Part shown: piece by piece, positions 14,694 through 22,795 of the stretch
How the letters are laid out: each line of letters opens with the position of its first letter
Position numbering within the stretch: the first letter of the stretch is position 1
Assembly: GCF_030294985.1 (NCBI RefSeq)
Contig: NZ_AP024718.1
Coordinates: forward strand, 1,937,001-2,001,000
Direction of reading: 5' to 3'
Length of the DNA: 64,000 bases
Source: Methylomarinovum tepidoasis
GTDB lineage: Bacteria; Pseudomonadota; Gammaproteobacteria; Methylococcales; Methylothermaceae
Position numbers and translations under genes: made by a program
Notes under the pieces: model-generated
Told to the model about the DNA's origin: nothing
The model's database searches: none
What the model saw: only the letters and a program-made list of their open reading frames with translations

Positions 14694-14872
14694 GCGGCGT
14701 CCTCCTCGTCGGGAATGACGAAGCCAGTACCGTTACAGAAGAAACAGGGACATACGTCGTTAGAGTCGGGATGAAACTCGCAAGGAGCCGTCTGGCCACA
14801 GCGGCATTTCCCGGAACCTTCGCAGAAGGGACACCGTTCCGGGCCGGAAAGAGAAAAAAAGGGGGCGCTCAT
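14690..14872 (-). CDS. 60-aa cysteine-rich (zinc) phage protein
   Basis: The product, starting MSAPFFSLSGPERCPFC, has CPFC-CRC and CPCFFC clusters, a DnaJ-like pattern of paired CxxC/CxC motifs that probably bind zinc. Both ends overlap neighbours by ATGA (the upstream 71-aa gene and rep), a strong sign of a real, coupled gene. Function unknown; small zinc proteins of this sort are frequent in phage early operons. Confidence 0.68.
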   Translation of the reverse strand: MSAPFFSLSGPERCPFCEGSGKCRCGQTAPCEFHPDSNDVCPCFFCNGTGFVIPDEEDAA

Positions 14873-15084
14873 AGAGCACCCCCCTGGCCGCATTCAGGCG
14901 AGCCATCACCTTGGCCGGCGGCCTCGGCCGGTGGGGAATGTAACACGATGGCGTCAATGAGGAGGAGCTTTTCCCGGACGGCGGGAAGGGTGGTGCCAAG
15001 CTGCTGGTGGCAAAGGTCAAGGAAGGAAACCAGGCTACGGATTTCCTGTTGAGTCAGTCGGACTGGGTAGGTGAGTTCAGTCAT
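14869..15084 (-). CDS. 71-aa phage protein, first gene of the rep operon
   Basis: The product begins MTELTYPVRLTQQEIRSLV and is helical with a Gly-rich tail. No family is recognised. It is the first gene after the operator region at 15085-15203 and overlaps the next gene by ATGA. By position it is an early gene, divergent from the XRE repressor gene and probably repressed by it. Confidence 0.6.
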   Translation of the reverse strand: MTELTYPVRLTQQEIRSLVSFLDLCHQQLGTTLPAVREKLLLIDAIVLHSPPAEAAGQGDGSPECGQGGAL

Positions 15085-15096
15085 GGTGATGGCTCC

Positions 15097-15163
15097 GTGT
15101 TAATTGCGATTAACACGCTGAAAGATAGTTAAAGCCAATTAACATTGTCAAGGGGCTTTAACA
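15097..15163. promoter_or_regulatory. Operator region between divergent early gene and XRE repressor gene
   Basis: A perfect inverted repeat GTGTTAAT-tgcg-ATTAACAC (15097-15116) is followed by GTTAA...TTAAC (15128-15143) and a further TTTAACAC half-site (15156-15163). Clustered TTAACAC half-sites between divergent genes are the usual form of a phage repressor switch. The XRE protein encoded at 15204 is the likely binder. Confidence 0.65.
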
Positions 15164-15203
15164 CTTCTATGCTGAAAAAAACAACACGACCAGGAGCAGA
15201 GCC

Positions 15204-15605
15204 ATGAAATCAACGCTGGAATACATCGAAGAAGCAAAAAAAAAGCTAGGAATTTCAAGCGATAACGAGCTTGCCAAGAGGATAGGTGTCAACAGGGCAG
15301 CAGTTTCTCAGTGGAAGCATGGGAAAAGCACAATGGACGTCTACGCTTGCTTCCAAATCGCAGAAATTCTGGGGATCGACCCAGTGGAGATCATCACCGC
15401 GGCGAATCTGGAGCGGGAGAAGAAGGAGGAGCGGCGGCGGTACTGGGAAAAATTTTCCCGAATGAGAGGATGGGCAGCGATGCTTATTTTGGGTGTAATT
15501 TCAGTAATTTACAGCACACCCGGGGCAGGGAACATAAACGGCAAAAAATATACATTATGCGAATATCCGTCGGCGTCGGCGAGGTGGAAAAGCCATCATC
15601 CATGA
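15204..15605 (+). CDS. XRE-family phage repressor, 3' end altered by integration
   Basis: The 133-aa frame has an XRE helix-turn-helix at about 18-40 (NELAKRIGVNRAAVSQWKHGK), a basic helix (REKKEERRRYWEKF) and a hydrophobic segment (AAMLILGVISVIYS). The layout resembles DUF3693-type regulators of filamentous phages. The attR site (15538-15565) lies inside the frame, so the last residues after KKYTLCE are host-encoded. In the circular phage the frame would continue into 7546-7596 and end after EHRRRRRLAGGLLLV. An AGGAG ribosome site precedes the ATG. Confidence 0.72.
   Translation: MKSTLEYIEEAKKKLGISSDNELAKRIGVNRAAVSQWKHGKSTMDVYACFQIAEILGIDPVEIITAANLEREKKEERRRYWEKFSRMRGWAAMLILGVISVIYSTPGAGNINGKKYTLCEYPSASARWKSHHP
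15538..15565. other. attR: degenerate dif-like site at the right prophage end
   Basis: The centre TATACA (15549-15554) and XerC arm TTATGCGAATA (15555-15565) match the left dif closely, but the XerD arm position holds ACGGCAAAAAA, which does not match. This is the expected product when a phage attP with a good XerC arm and a poor XerD arm recombines with chromosomal dif. Confidence 0.85.
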
Positions 15606-15705
15606 GCAAGATAATTTTTTATCCTTACGGCACTTGGGCTCCATCTCCCAAGCCCCCATAATTGTCCTACGGAAGCCCGATCAACGACGAAGGAGCAAGC
15701 CATCC

Positions 15706-16410
15706 ATGACCCAGTCATTGCAGGCGCTGAAAACCCACAAGGACGCCCGGAACCGCCAGGCTTTCAACGAAGTCCTGCAGCAGTTTCTGCCGCAACTCAA
15801 GCCCTACGTCGCCGCCCGTCTCCGGTACGCCGAGCACGTGGGCCTGATTCCCAGGCGAATGTACTTTCCCAATGACATTGTGGACGAGATCTATCTGGAA
15901 GTGTTCGACCACCTCAGCGATGCCGATCTCGATCCCAAAAAACTCAAGATCAGGCTGTTCAAGCTGGCCGATGCCAAACTAGAAAAGATCCTCAAGGAAG
16001 AAGCCCGGTGGCAGGAACGCAAGGTTCCCATCGAAGACATCGTCCAGGAGGAGCTGAAGTCGCTGGAGGAAACCTTCTACCCGGAGGAAATGCTCGATGA
16101 CATCGAGTACCGCCAGGATGAATACCGCCCCAAGCTTCTGCTGCTGGAAGAAGGCTTCGAGGGCGACCTGCTGGACTTCCTTGAGCTGGACCGCAGCCTG
16201 CGCCAGGAAGCCAGGCACCGCCAATTGCTGGCCCAGGCTTACGAGAGCCTGCCGCCGTTAAGCCGGATCATCCTGGAGTTGAAAGTCAATGGCAACCTGA
16301 CGCTGGAAGAGATCGCCGACGTCCGGGAGATGGATGTGGAGGAAGTCGAGGCGGTGCTGGAGGCGGTGAAAAGGCGTTTCCGCCAGACCTTGGGCCAGGA
16401 AGCCGCTTAG
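15706..16410 (+). CDS. Sigma-70-like / RNA polymerase sigma region 4 protein
   Basis: The 234-aa product has a C-terminal sigma-4-like helix-turn-helix, YESLPPLSRIILELKVNGNL and then TLEEIADVREMDVEEVEAVL (about 184-224), typical of ECF-type sigma factors. The N-terminal part (AARLRYAEHVGLIPRRMYF, then a run of acidic helices) could be a diverged sigma-2, with a long acidic insert between. I start at ATG 15706, preceded by AGGAG; the frame is open upstream without family-like sequence. It is the first host gene to the right of attR. It might be an unusual alternative sigma factor. Confidence 0.6.
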   Translation: MTQSLQALKTHKDARNRQAFNEVLQQFLPQLKPYVAARLRYAEHVGLIPRRMYFPNDIVDEIYLEVFDHLSDADLDPKKLKIRLFKLADAKLEKILKEEARWQERKVPIEDIVQEELKSLEETFYPEEMLDDIEYRQDEYRPKLLLLEEGFEGDLLDFLELDRSLRQEARHRQLLAQAYESLPPLSRIILELKVNGNLTLEEIADVREMDVEEVEAVLEAVKRRFRQTLGQEAA

Positions 16411-17489
16411 CGGGTCGCCGGCAGGAAAGGCTGGGGGTCGAGGGTCGGCGCCCGCCCCAGAACCAGGTCCGCCAGCAGGCGGGCCGCGGCCGGGGCCATC
16501 ACCACGCCGTTGCGGAAATGGCCACAGTCGTAATAAAGGTTGTCGACCTGCGGATGCGGCCCGATGTAAGGGATCCCTTCGGGCGCGGCGGGCCGCAACC
16601 CGCCCCAGTGCAGCACCACCGGGAACTCCGCCAGGGCCGGAAGCATGCTCAGGGCTGCCTGGTACAGACGGTGGTAGACCGCCGCGGTCGGCCGCTTGTC
16701 GAAACCGGCTTCCTCGACGGTGCTGCCCACCAGAATATGACCGTCGTACCGCGGAATCAGGTAATGCGCATCCCGTTGCACCATGATGGTCAGCAGCTCC
16801 GGCGGCGCCCGGAACAGGAGCATCTGCCCTTTGACCGGCCTGATCTGCGGCCGCCAGCCGTCCGCGTGCAACTGTGCCGACCAGGCCCCGGCGGTGACGA
16901 TAAAAACATCGGCGCGGTGATCGCCCACCGGGGTGCGCGCGGCGACGATACGCCTCCCCTCCTGCCGCCATCCTGAAACCGGGGTGTGCTCTCGAATCTC
17001 CACCCCATTGGCCTCCAGGTCTTTCCTTAAGGCTTTCAGCAAGCGGGGATTGCGGATTTGGGCGATGCGTTCGATCCCCAAATGCCCCCCCCGGGGAGGC
17101 GGGGCCAATTGCGGGAACCGCGCCTGGATCTCGGTGGCGGTCGGGGTTTCCCAGTCGATCCCGTGCCGGCGGCACCAGGCGACCGCCTCACGAAGATCCG
17201 CCAGACCGAGCCACAGCAGGCCGCAGCGGCGGTACTGGGGATCGATCCCGGTCTCCCGCCTCAAAGTCTCGGCCAATTCCGGATAGTGCGCCTGACTCCA
17301 GAGGGACAACCGCTGGATCGGTAAGGGTTGGCGCCAGGGATACAGCGGCGTGAGAATGCCGCCTCCGGCCCAGGAGGCCTCCTGCCCTACCCGGCCACGC
17401 TCCAGAACCGTGACCCGCCAACCGGCGGCCTGCAGTTCCCGGGCGCATAACAGGCCGCTGATACCGGCTCCGACGATCAGGCAATGCAT
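16407..17489 (-). CDS. thiO: FAD-dependent glycine/D-amino acid oxidase (ThiO-like)
   Basis: The 360-aa protein begins MHCLIVGAGISGLLCAREL, a Rossmann FAD-binding motif (GAGISG at 7-12), and ends with a DAO-family region (HWGGLRPAAPEGIPYIGP, then YDCGHFRNGVVMAPAAARL). This layout is that of glycine oxidase ThiO, which makes the imine used to build the thiazole ring of thiamine. ATG 17489 is chosen over an upstream TTG that overlaps gnd. It directly follows gnd on the same strand. Without other thi genes nearby the substrate is not certain. Confidence 0.82.
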   Translation of the reverse strand: MHCLIVGAGISGLLCARELQAAGWRVTVLERGRVGQEASWAGGGILTPLYPWRQPLPIQRLSLWSQAHYPELAETLRRETGIDPQYRRCGLLWLGLADLREAVAWCRRHGIDWETPTATEIQARFPQLAPPPRGGHLGIERIAQIRNPRLLKALRKDLEANGVEIREHTPVSGWRQEGRRIVAARTPVGDHRADVFIVTAGAWSAQLHADGWRPQIRPVKGQMLLFRAPPELLTIMVQRDAHYLIPRYDGHILVGSTVEEAGFDKRPTAAVYHRLYQAALSMLPALAEFPVVLHWGGLRPAAPEGIPYIGPHPQVDNLYYDCGHFRNGVVMAPAAARLLADLVLGRAPTLDPQPFLPATR

Positions 17490-17491
17490 GG

Positions 17492-18991
17492 TCAATCGCT
17501 ACAGATTTCCTGGCGGCTGCCGTGCCAGTCGAAGTGGAAGAATTCCCCGCGGGGACGGTCAACCCGCTCGTAGGCATGGGCCCCGAAATAATCCCGCTGG
17601 GCCTGGATCAGGTTGGCCGGCAAGCGCTCGCTGCGATAGCTGTCGTAATAGGCCAGGGCCGAGGCCAGCGCCGGTACAGGCAGGCCGCTCAGCGCGGCGT
17701 CAGCGACGCTGCGGCGCCAGGCGGAATGCCCCTCGCTGAGCACCCGGCGGAAATCTTCAGCAAGCAGTAGATTGGCCAGGTCGGGCGCGGTTTCGAAAGC
17801 ATTGGCGATCCGATTGAGAAACCGTGCCCGAATGATGCAGCCGCCCCGCCAGATGCGGGCGATGGTGGCGAAATCGAAATGCCAGCCGTATTCCTCCTGG
17901 GCCGCCTGCATCAGCTGGAAACCCTGGGCATAGGCGCAGATTTTGGCGCTGTAGAGACAGCGTTCCAGCTGCCGAGTCAGGGCATCGGGGTCGTTTGCCT
18001 GCAACGGCTGGGGGCCGTCCAGCATCCGGCTGGCCTGATGGCGCTGTTCCACCAGCGTGGAAAGGAAACGGGCGAACACGGCTTCTGCCAGCGCATTCGC
18101 CGGCACGCCCAGATCGAGGGCGCTGCCGGCGGCCCACTTGCCGGTGCCTTTTTGACCTGCGGCATCGAGAATCCTGTCGATCAGGTACCCCTCTCCGGCA
18201 GGATCGGGCTGGCGCAGAATCTCAGCGGTGATGGCGACGAGGTAACTGGCCAGGTCCCCCTGGTTCCAGTGCGCGAAGATGTCGGCCAGTGTCGCATTGT
18301 CGAAACCGCCGAGGTGTTTCAGCAGCCAATAGCTTTCGGCGATCAGCTGCATATCGATGTATTCGATGCCGTTGTGGACCATCTTCACGTAATGGCCGGC
18401 GCCGTTCTCCCCCACCCAGGCCGCGCAGGGTTCCCCTCCCCGCACCGGCTTTCCGGGTGCCGCCCCTTCGATGGGATCGCCGGTTTTCGGGTCGACCTTG
18501 GCAGCGATGTCGAGCCAGACGGGCTCGATCCGCTTCCAGGCCTCCAGGCTGCCACCGGCCATCAGCGAGGGGCCGAAGCGGGCGCCGGTCTCTCCACCGG
18601 AAATACCGGAGCCGACGAAAAGGATCTCCCGTCGGCGCAGTTCCCGCTCGCGGCGGATGGTGTCGAGCCAGTGAGCGTTGCCACCATCGATCAGGATGTC
18701 GCCGGGATCGAGGAAGGGCAGCAGATTTTCGATGGTCAAGTCGGTGGGATCGCCAGCCTTGACCAGCAGGACGATCCGGCGGGGGCGCTCGATGGCATTG
18801 ACGAAGGATTCCAGCTCGTGAAATCCCTGCAGCCGCGGCCACGATGGCTCCCGCTGGCGGCATTCTGTGAGAAACCGGTCCGTGACCTCGGGATGACGGT
18901 TGAACACCGCCGTCACATACCCATGGTCGGCCAGGTTCAGACTCAGATTGCGCCCCATGACGCCCAGTCCCAACACCCCGATGTCTGCCAT
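17492..18991 (-). CDS. gnd: 6-phosphogluconate dehydrogenase, decarboxylating
   Basis: The 499-aa product starts MADIGVLGLGVMGRNLSLN with the NADP-binding GLGVMG motif (8-13) and carries the active-site stretches GSGISGGETGARFGPSLM and HYVKMVHNGIEYIDMQ, where Lys and His/Asn are catalytic. The C-terminal GGCIIRARFLNRI and tail match dimeric full-length enzymes. It converts 6-phosphogluconate to ribulose 5-phosphate with NADPH. In methylotrophs this is a step in oxidation of ribulose monophosphate cycle intermediates. It forms an operon with thiO. Confidence 0.93.
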   Translation of the reverse strand: MADIGVLGLGVMGRNLSLNLADHGYVTAVFNRHPEVTDRFLTECRQREPSWPRLQGFHELESFVNAIERPRRIVLLVKAGDPTDLTIENLLPFLDPGDILIDGGNAHWLDTIRRERELRRREILFVGSGISGGETGARFGPSLMAGGSLEAWKRIEPVWLDIAAKVDPKTGDPIEGAAPGKPVRGGEPCAAWVGENGAGHYVKMVHNGIEYIDMQLIAESYWLLKHLGGFDNATLADIFAHWNQGDLASYLVAITAEILRQPDPAGEGYLIDRILDAAGQKGTGKWAAGSALDLGVPANALAEAVFARFLSTLVEQRHQASRMLDGPQPLQANDPDALTRQLERCLYSAKICAYAQGFQLMQAAQEEYGWHFDFATIARIWRGGCIIRARFLNRIANAFETAPDLANLLLAEDFRRVLSEGHSAWRRSVADAALSGLPVPALASALAYYDSYRSERLPANLIQAQRDYFGAHAYERVDRPRGEFFHFDWHGSRQEICSD

Positions 18992-19061
18992 CTTCAAACT
19001 CCCGGCTTAAATATTAGGTATCGATTATGAATGTATCGACTATAGACAACACGGACGAAGT

Positions 19062-19075
19062 TTGATTAAAATCAA
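19062..19075. promoter_or_regulatory. Consensus FNR box
   Basis: TTGAT-TAAA-ATCAA is a perfect match to the FNR consensus (TTGAT-N4-ATCAA), extended by flanking CGAAG/CTTCG arms. It is 92 bp upstream of the small membrane protein ATG and 71 bp from the divergent gnd start. A TCAGATTGTAAC stretch about 22 bp downstream is where a -10 would fall if the box is centred at -41.5 for the plus-strand gene. Confidence 0.75.
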
Positions 19076-19166
19076 CTTCGCCGAAATTCGGCGTTTCAGA
19101 TTGTAACCGATCTGAACCCCCGGAAACGGGAGATAACAACGAATCAACCACATAGAGGTAGGAGAA

Positions 19167-19334
19167 ATGGCAGAGCAAAATCAGGAACAGGAAAAAGACA
19201 ATTTCTGGCTGATCATCGGGCTGGTCATCGCCGCTGCGGTCGTGGGCGTGATCCTGCTCAAGAAGACGGAAACTTCTTCCGTTCCCTATCAAGCCTGGGA
19301 AGAAATCCGCAAGGAAGAGATGGGTAAGAAATAA
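19167..19334 (+). CDS. 55-aa single-span membrane protein behind an FNR box
   Basis: The frame, preceded by GGTAGGAGAA, encodes a charged N-terminus (MAEQNQEQEKDNF), one membrane span (WLIIGLVIAAAVVGVILL) and a cytoplasmic or periplasmic tail (KKTETSSVPYQAWEEIRKEE). It has its own terminator 27 bp downstream and an upstream FNR box, so it is an independent gene. I do not recognise the family. Size and oxygen-linked control recall small subunits of respiratory complexes, but that is a guess. Confidence 0.75.
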   Translation: MAEQNQEQEKDNFWLIIGLVIAAAVVGVILLKKTETSSVPYQAWEEIRKEEMGKK

Positions 19335-19360
19335 AAACAAGACCTTCTACTTTCCTTGAG

Positions 19361-19387
19361 AAAGCCCCGCAATTGCGGGGCTTTTTT
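19361..19387 (+). terminator. Intrinsic terminator after the 55-aa membrane protein gene
   Basis: AAAGCCCCGC-aatt-GCGGGGCTTT forms a perfect 10-bp stem ending in a six-T run. It stands between the small gene and the convergent ychF and could serve both. Confidence 0.9.
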
Positions 19388-20477
19388 ATACGTTGAAGCG
19401 GAAATGGACCACGTCCCCTTCCTGCATGACGTAGTCCTTGCCCTCCAGGCGCCATTTTCCGGCTTCCCTGGCCCCCTGCTCTCCCCCGTGACGGACGAAA
19501 TCCTCGTAGGCGATGACTTCGGCGCGGATGAAACCCTTCTCGAAATCGCTGTGGATGACTCCGGCCGCCTGGGGGGCGGTTGCCCCTTGCTTCACGGTCC
19601 AGGCGCGGACTTCCTTTTCCCCGGCGGTGAAGAAGGTCTGCAGCCCCAGCAGCCGGTAAACCGCCCGCACCACCCGATCGAGACCGGCTTCCTCCAGTCC
19701 CAGTTCCTTTAGGAAGGCTTCCCGGTCCACCTCGTCCAGCTGGGCGATCTCCGCCTCGATCGCCGCGCACACCGGCACCACTTGGGCACCATCGGCGGCA
19801 GCGTGGGCCTGTACCTGTTCAAGCAGGGGATTGGCGTCGAAGCCGGATTCGTTCACGTTGGCGACATACAGCACCGGTTTGGCGGTCAAGAGATGCAGGC
19901 TGCGCAATAGAGCGCGCTCGTCCTCGCTCAGCGTCAGACTGCGTACCGGTCTGCCGGTGTCCAGATGGGCGGCCAGACGTTCCAGCAACGCTTTTTCCGC
20001 CCGCGCGTTCTTGTCGCCGGCTTTGGCCGCCCGCGTGACCCGCTGCAAAGCCTTGTCCACCGTCTCCATGTCGGCGAGCACCAGTTCGGTGTTGATGATC
20101 TCGATGTCGCGCACCGGATCGACCGAACCGGCCACGTGGGTGACGTCGCCGTCCTCGAAACAGCGGACCACGTGGGCGATGGCGTCGGTTTCGCGGATGT
20201 GGCCGAGAAACTGGTTGCCCAGTCCCTCCCCTTTGGAGGCCCCGGCCACGAGGCCGGCGATGTCGACGAACTCCACCGTGGTCGGCAGGGTGCGCTGGGG
20301 TTTGACGATCTCCGCCAGGGTCTTGAGCCTTGGATCGGGGACCGGCACCACCCCCACGTTGGGATCGATGGTGCAGAAGGGATAGTTTTCCGCGGCGATT
20401 TCCGCCCGCGTCAGCGCGTTGAACAGGGTGGACTTGCCGACGTTGGGAAGCCCGACGATACCGCAATGTAATGCCAT
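19386..20477 (-). CDS. ychF: YchF/Ola1 family ATPase
   Basis: The 363-aa product starts [20 protein letters not shown], with the Obg-like P-loop (GLPNVGKS at 9-16), then [12 protein letters not shown] and VDIAGLV switch motifs. The C-terminal TGS domain ([16 protein letters not shown] onward) is full length. YchF binds ribosomes, prefers ATP and is linked to oxidative-stress control and antisense of catalase. It ends against the shared terminator. The start ATG is the expected family start. Confidence 0.95.
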   Translation of the reverse strand: MALHCGIVGLPNVGKSTLFNALTRAEIAAENYPFCTIDPNVGVVPVPDPRLKTLAEIVKPQRTLPTTVEFVDIAGLVAGASKGEGLGNQFLGHIRETDAIAHVVRCFEDGDVTHVAGSVDPVRDIEIINTELVLADMETVDKALQRVTRAAKAGDKNARAEKALLERLAAHLDTGRPVRSLTLSEDERALLRSLHLLTAKPVLYVANVNESGFDANPLLEQVQAHAAADGAQVVPVCAAIEAEIAQLDEVDREAFLKELGLEEAGLDRVVRAVYRLLGLQTFFTAGEKEVRAWTVKQGATAPQAAGVIHSDFEKGFIRAEVIAYEDFVRHGGEQGAREAGKWRLEGKDYVMQEGDVVHFRFNV

Positions 20478-20511
20478 GAACCTTTGGAATTGTGTGGTTG
20501 ATCGGAAGAAG

Positions 20512-21966
20512 TTAGCGCGAGGTTTCTTCGTCGAAACGCAGAATGTCGTCGCCGCCCAGATAGGCGCCGGACTGGACCTCGATGACCTCCAGGGGGATCT
20601 TGCCGGGGTTTTCCAGACGGTGGCGGACCCCGACCGGGATGTAAGTGGATTGATTCTCGGTCAGCAGAAAAGTTTCCTCCTCCTTCCCTACCCCGCGGGT
20701 GATGCGGGCGGTGCCCTTGACGACCACCCAGTGTTCGGCGCGGTGATGGTGCAGCTGGGTCGCCACGTGGGCGCCGGGGCGCACCGTCAGGCGGTTGACC
20801 TGGTAGCGGTCCCCCCTGCCGATGGTTTCTATCGTCCCCCAGGGGCGGTGGATCTTCAGGTGGTGAAGGTACTCGTAGCGGCCCTGGGATTTGAGATATT
20901 CGGCTACCTTGCGCACCTGCTGGGCGCTGTCTTTGTGAGCCACGAGGATGGCGTCGGCGGTTTCGGCGACGATGAGATCCTGCACCCCCAGGGCGGCGAC
21001 GAAACGGTCGTTGGCATGGACCAGGGAGTCCTTGACCTCGTGCAGGAACACGTCGCCGTGGGTGATGTTGCCGTCGGCATCGGTATCAGCCACCTCCCAC
21101 ATGGCCGGCCACGATCCCAGATCGGACCAGCCGGCTTCCAGCGGCAGGACGGCGGCCTGCCAGTCGCTGCCGGAGAGGCGCTCCATCACCGCATAATCGA
21201 TGGAATCGGCAGGACAGGCAGCGAAGGCGTCGCGGTCGAGACGGAAGAAGTCGGCATCTTCCCGCCCGTTTTCGACCGCCAGGCGGCAGGCGGCGAGAAT
21301 GTCGTGCCGGAACTTCCCGATGGCTTCGAGCCAGACGGACGCGCGCATCACGAAAATGCCGCTGTTCCAGAGATAGTCGCCGCTGGCCAGATAGCTATCC
21401 GCGGTTTTGCGATCGGGCTTCTCCACGAAGCGATCGAGCAGGCGGGCATGGCCCTGGAGCGGCTTTCCCACGCGGATATAGCCGAAGCCAGTTTCCGGCC
21501 GGGTGGGGACGATGCCGAAAGTGACCAGATATCCCTGTTCGGCCAGCTGGATCGCTTCCGCCAGGGTGGCACAGAAGACCTGACGGTCGCGGATGACGTG
21601 GTCGGAAGGCATCACCGCCAGCACTGGGTCGTCGCCTTCCCGGCGGCTCAAAAGAGCGGCGACGGTGAGTGCGGGGGCCGTGTTACGGCCCGCCGGCTCC
21701 AGGATGATCTCGCCGGCGGCGAAACCGAGCTCACGCAGTTGCTCTGCGACCAGAAAGCGGTGGGCTTCGTTGCAGATCACCGCCGGCGGCTGCAGCGCGA
21801 CGTCGGGATCGGCCTCGGCCAATGCCTGGAACCGCAGCAGGGTTTCCTGCAGCAGGCTGTGGTCGCCTGTCAAGGCGAGGAACTGTTTCGGATAGGCTTC
21901 GCGGGACAGGGGCCACAGGCGGGTTCCGGAACCTCCGGAAAGGATTACCGCTTTGCATTGACGCAT
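20512..21966 (-). CDS. manC: Mannose-1-phosphate guanylyltransferase / mannose-6-phosphate isomerase
   Basis: The 484-aa product has the nucleotidyltransferase signature [20 protein letters not shown] (10-29), FVEKP near 165 and a C-terminal cupin domain ([20 protein letters not shown]) for the isomerase activity. This bifunctional type (ManC/CpsB/AlgA) makes GDP-mannose for surface polysaccharides. Its start overlaps the end of the DUF455 gene by 22 bp. No other polysaccharide genes lie next to it. Confidence 0.92.
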   Translation of the reverse strand: MRQCKAVILSGGSGTRLWPLSREAYPKQFLALTGDHSLLQETLLRFQALAEADPDVALQPPAVICNEAHRFLVAEQLRELGFAAGEIILEPAGRNTAPALTVAALLSRREGDDPVLAVMPSDHVIRDRQVFCATLAEAIQLAEQGYLVTFGIVPTRPETGFGYIRVGKPLQGHARLLDRFVEKPDRKTADSYLASGDYLWNSGIFVMRASVWLEAIGKFRHDILAACRLAVENGREDADFFRLDRDAFAACPADSIDYAVMERLSGSDWQAAVLPLEAGWSDLGSWPAMWEVADTDADGNITHGDVFLHEVKDSLVHANDRFVAALGVQDLIVAETADAILVAHKDSAQQVRKVAEYLKSQGRYEYLHHLKIHRPWGTIETIGRGDRYQVNRLTVRPGAHVATQLHHHRAEHWVVVKGTARITRGVGKEEETFLLTENQSTYIPVGVRHRLENPGKIPLEVIEVQSGAYLGGDDILRFDEETSR

Positions 21967-22775
21967 CGTTTCGCTCCTTGTTGAAGTGCTTCAAGCCGAT
22001 CCATTTCCACCGCATCGAAGCCGGCCTGCAGGCGCAGTGGTCGGTTGAACGGTCCCCGCACCGCACCGCGCAGGTGACGCCGGACCAGGTCGAGGTAAGT
22101 CTCCCCGGGCGCTTTGCCCCGCTGCCGGCACAGCCAGCGGAACCAGCGATCGCCTTTGGCGACGTGCCCGACCTCCTCGTCGAGGATGACCTCCAGAATC
22201 GCAGCGCTCTCCGCGTCACCGGCCTGGCGCAACCCGACGATCATGCCCGGGGTGACATCCAGTCCCCGGGCTTCCTGGAACCGGGGTACCAGCGCCATGC
22301 GGGCGAGTACGTCGCCCGCGGTATCCAGCGCCACCTGCCACAGTCCCCGATGGACCGGCAGATCGCCGTATTGCGTGCCCAGGTGCGCCAGACGCCGGGA
22401 CAGCAGCTCGAAGTGCTTCAACTCCTCCAGGACCACCGTGAACCAGTCATGATAGTACGCCGCCGGCATTCCCCGGAAGCGGCAGAGGCTGTCCCAGTGC
22501 ATCAGGATGGCGCTGAATTCGATGTGCGCCACCGCATGCAACAGGGCGATGCGGCCTGGCTGCTGCGTCAGCTTCCGTTTCGGCAGTCGGCGCGGTTCGA
22601 CGAACTTCAGCTCCCGGGGCAGCCGGACGTCGCAGACAGCCGGGGGGTTCCCTATTTCCTGGAAATCCAGCCGGCCGCTCTCGAACGCCGTGCGGGCCCG
22701 GCGTGTCAAGGCCAGTTTGCCCGCCAAGTCCGGTGCGCGCAAACAAGTGCCCGCCAGCTCGAAGACGTTTTCCAT
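21945..22775 (-). CDS. DUF455 family ferritin-like protein
   Basis: The 276-aa product has conserved Glu/His pairs of a ferritin-like four-helix bundle: AHIEFSAILMHWD (about 83-95), VVLEELKHFELL (about 112-123) and LDEEVGHVAKGDRWF (about 193-207). These would bind a di-metal centre. DUF455 members are often near fatty acid or tRNA-modifying enzymes; function here is unknown. It lies between metZ and manC with overlap to the latter, on the same strand. Confidence 0.8.
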   Translation of the reverse strand: MENVFELAGTCLRAPDLAGKLALTRRARTAFESGRLDFQEIGNPPAVCDVRLPRELKFVEPRRLPKRKLTQQPGRIALLHAVAHIEFSAILMHWDSLCRFRGMPAAYYHDWFTVVLEELKHFELLSRRLAHLGTQYGDLPVHRGLWQVALDTAGDVLARMALVPRFQEARGLDVTPGMIVGLRQAGDAESAAILEVILDEEVGHVAKGDRWFRWLCRQRGKAPGETYLDLVRRHLRGAVRGPFNRPLRLQAGFDAVEMDRLEALQQGAKRCVNAKR

Positions 22776-22795
22776 TCAGAAACCACGGCTGGGAT

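Larger units (their letters stand above)
7543..15554. mobile_element. Integrated filamentous phage (inovirus) at dif, about 8.0 kb
   Basis: The element is bounded by a full dif (7526-7553) and a second site sharing its centre and most of its XerC arm (15538-15565). The distance between equal points is 8,012 bp, a normal inovirus genome size. Inside, in typical order, are a II/X replication initiator, ssDNA-binding protein, 44-aa coat protein, adsorption protein, DUF2523 minor coat protein and Zot ATPase, with an XRE regulator at the opposite end. No integrase gene is present, as expected for phages that use host XerC/XerD. All morphogenesis genes look intact, so it may still be active. Confidence 0.93.
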
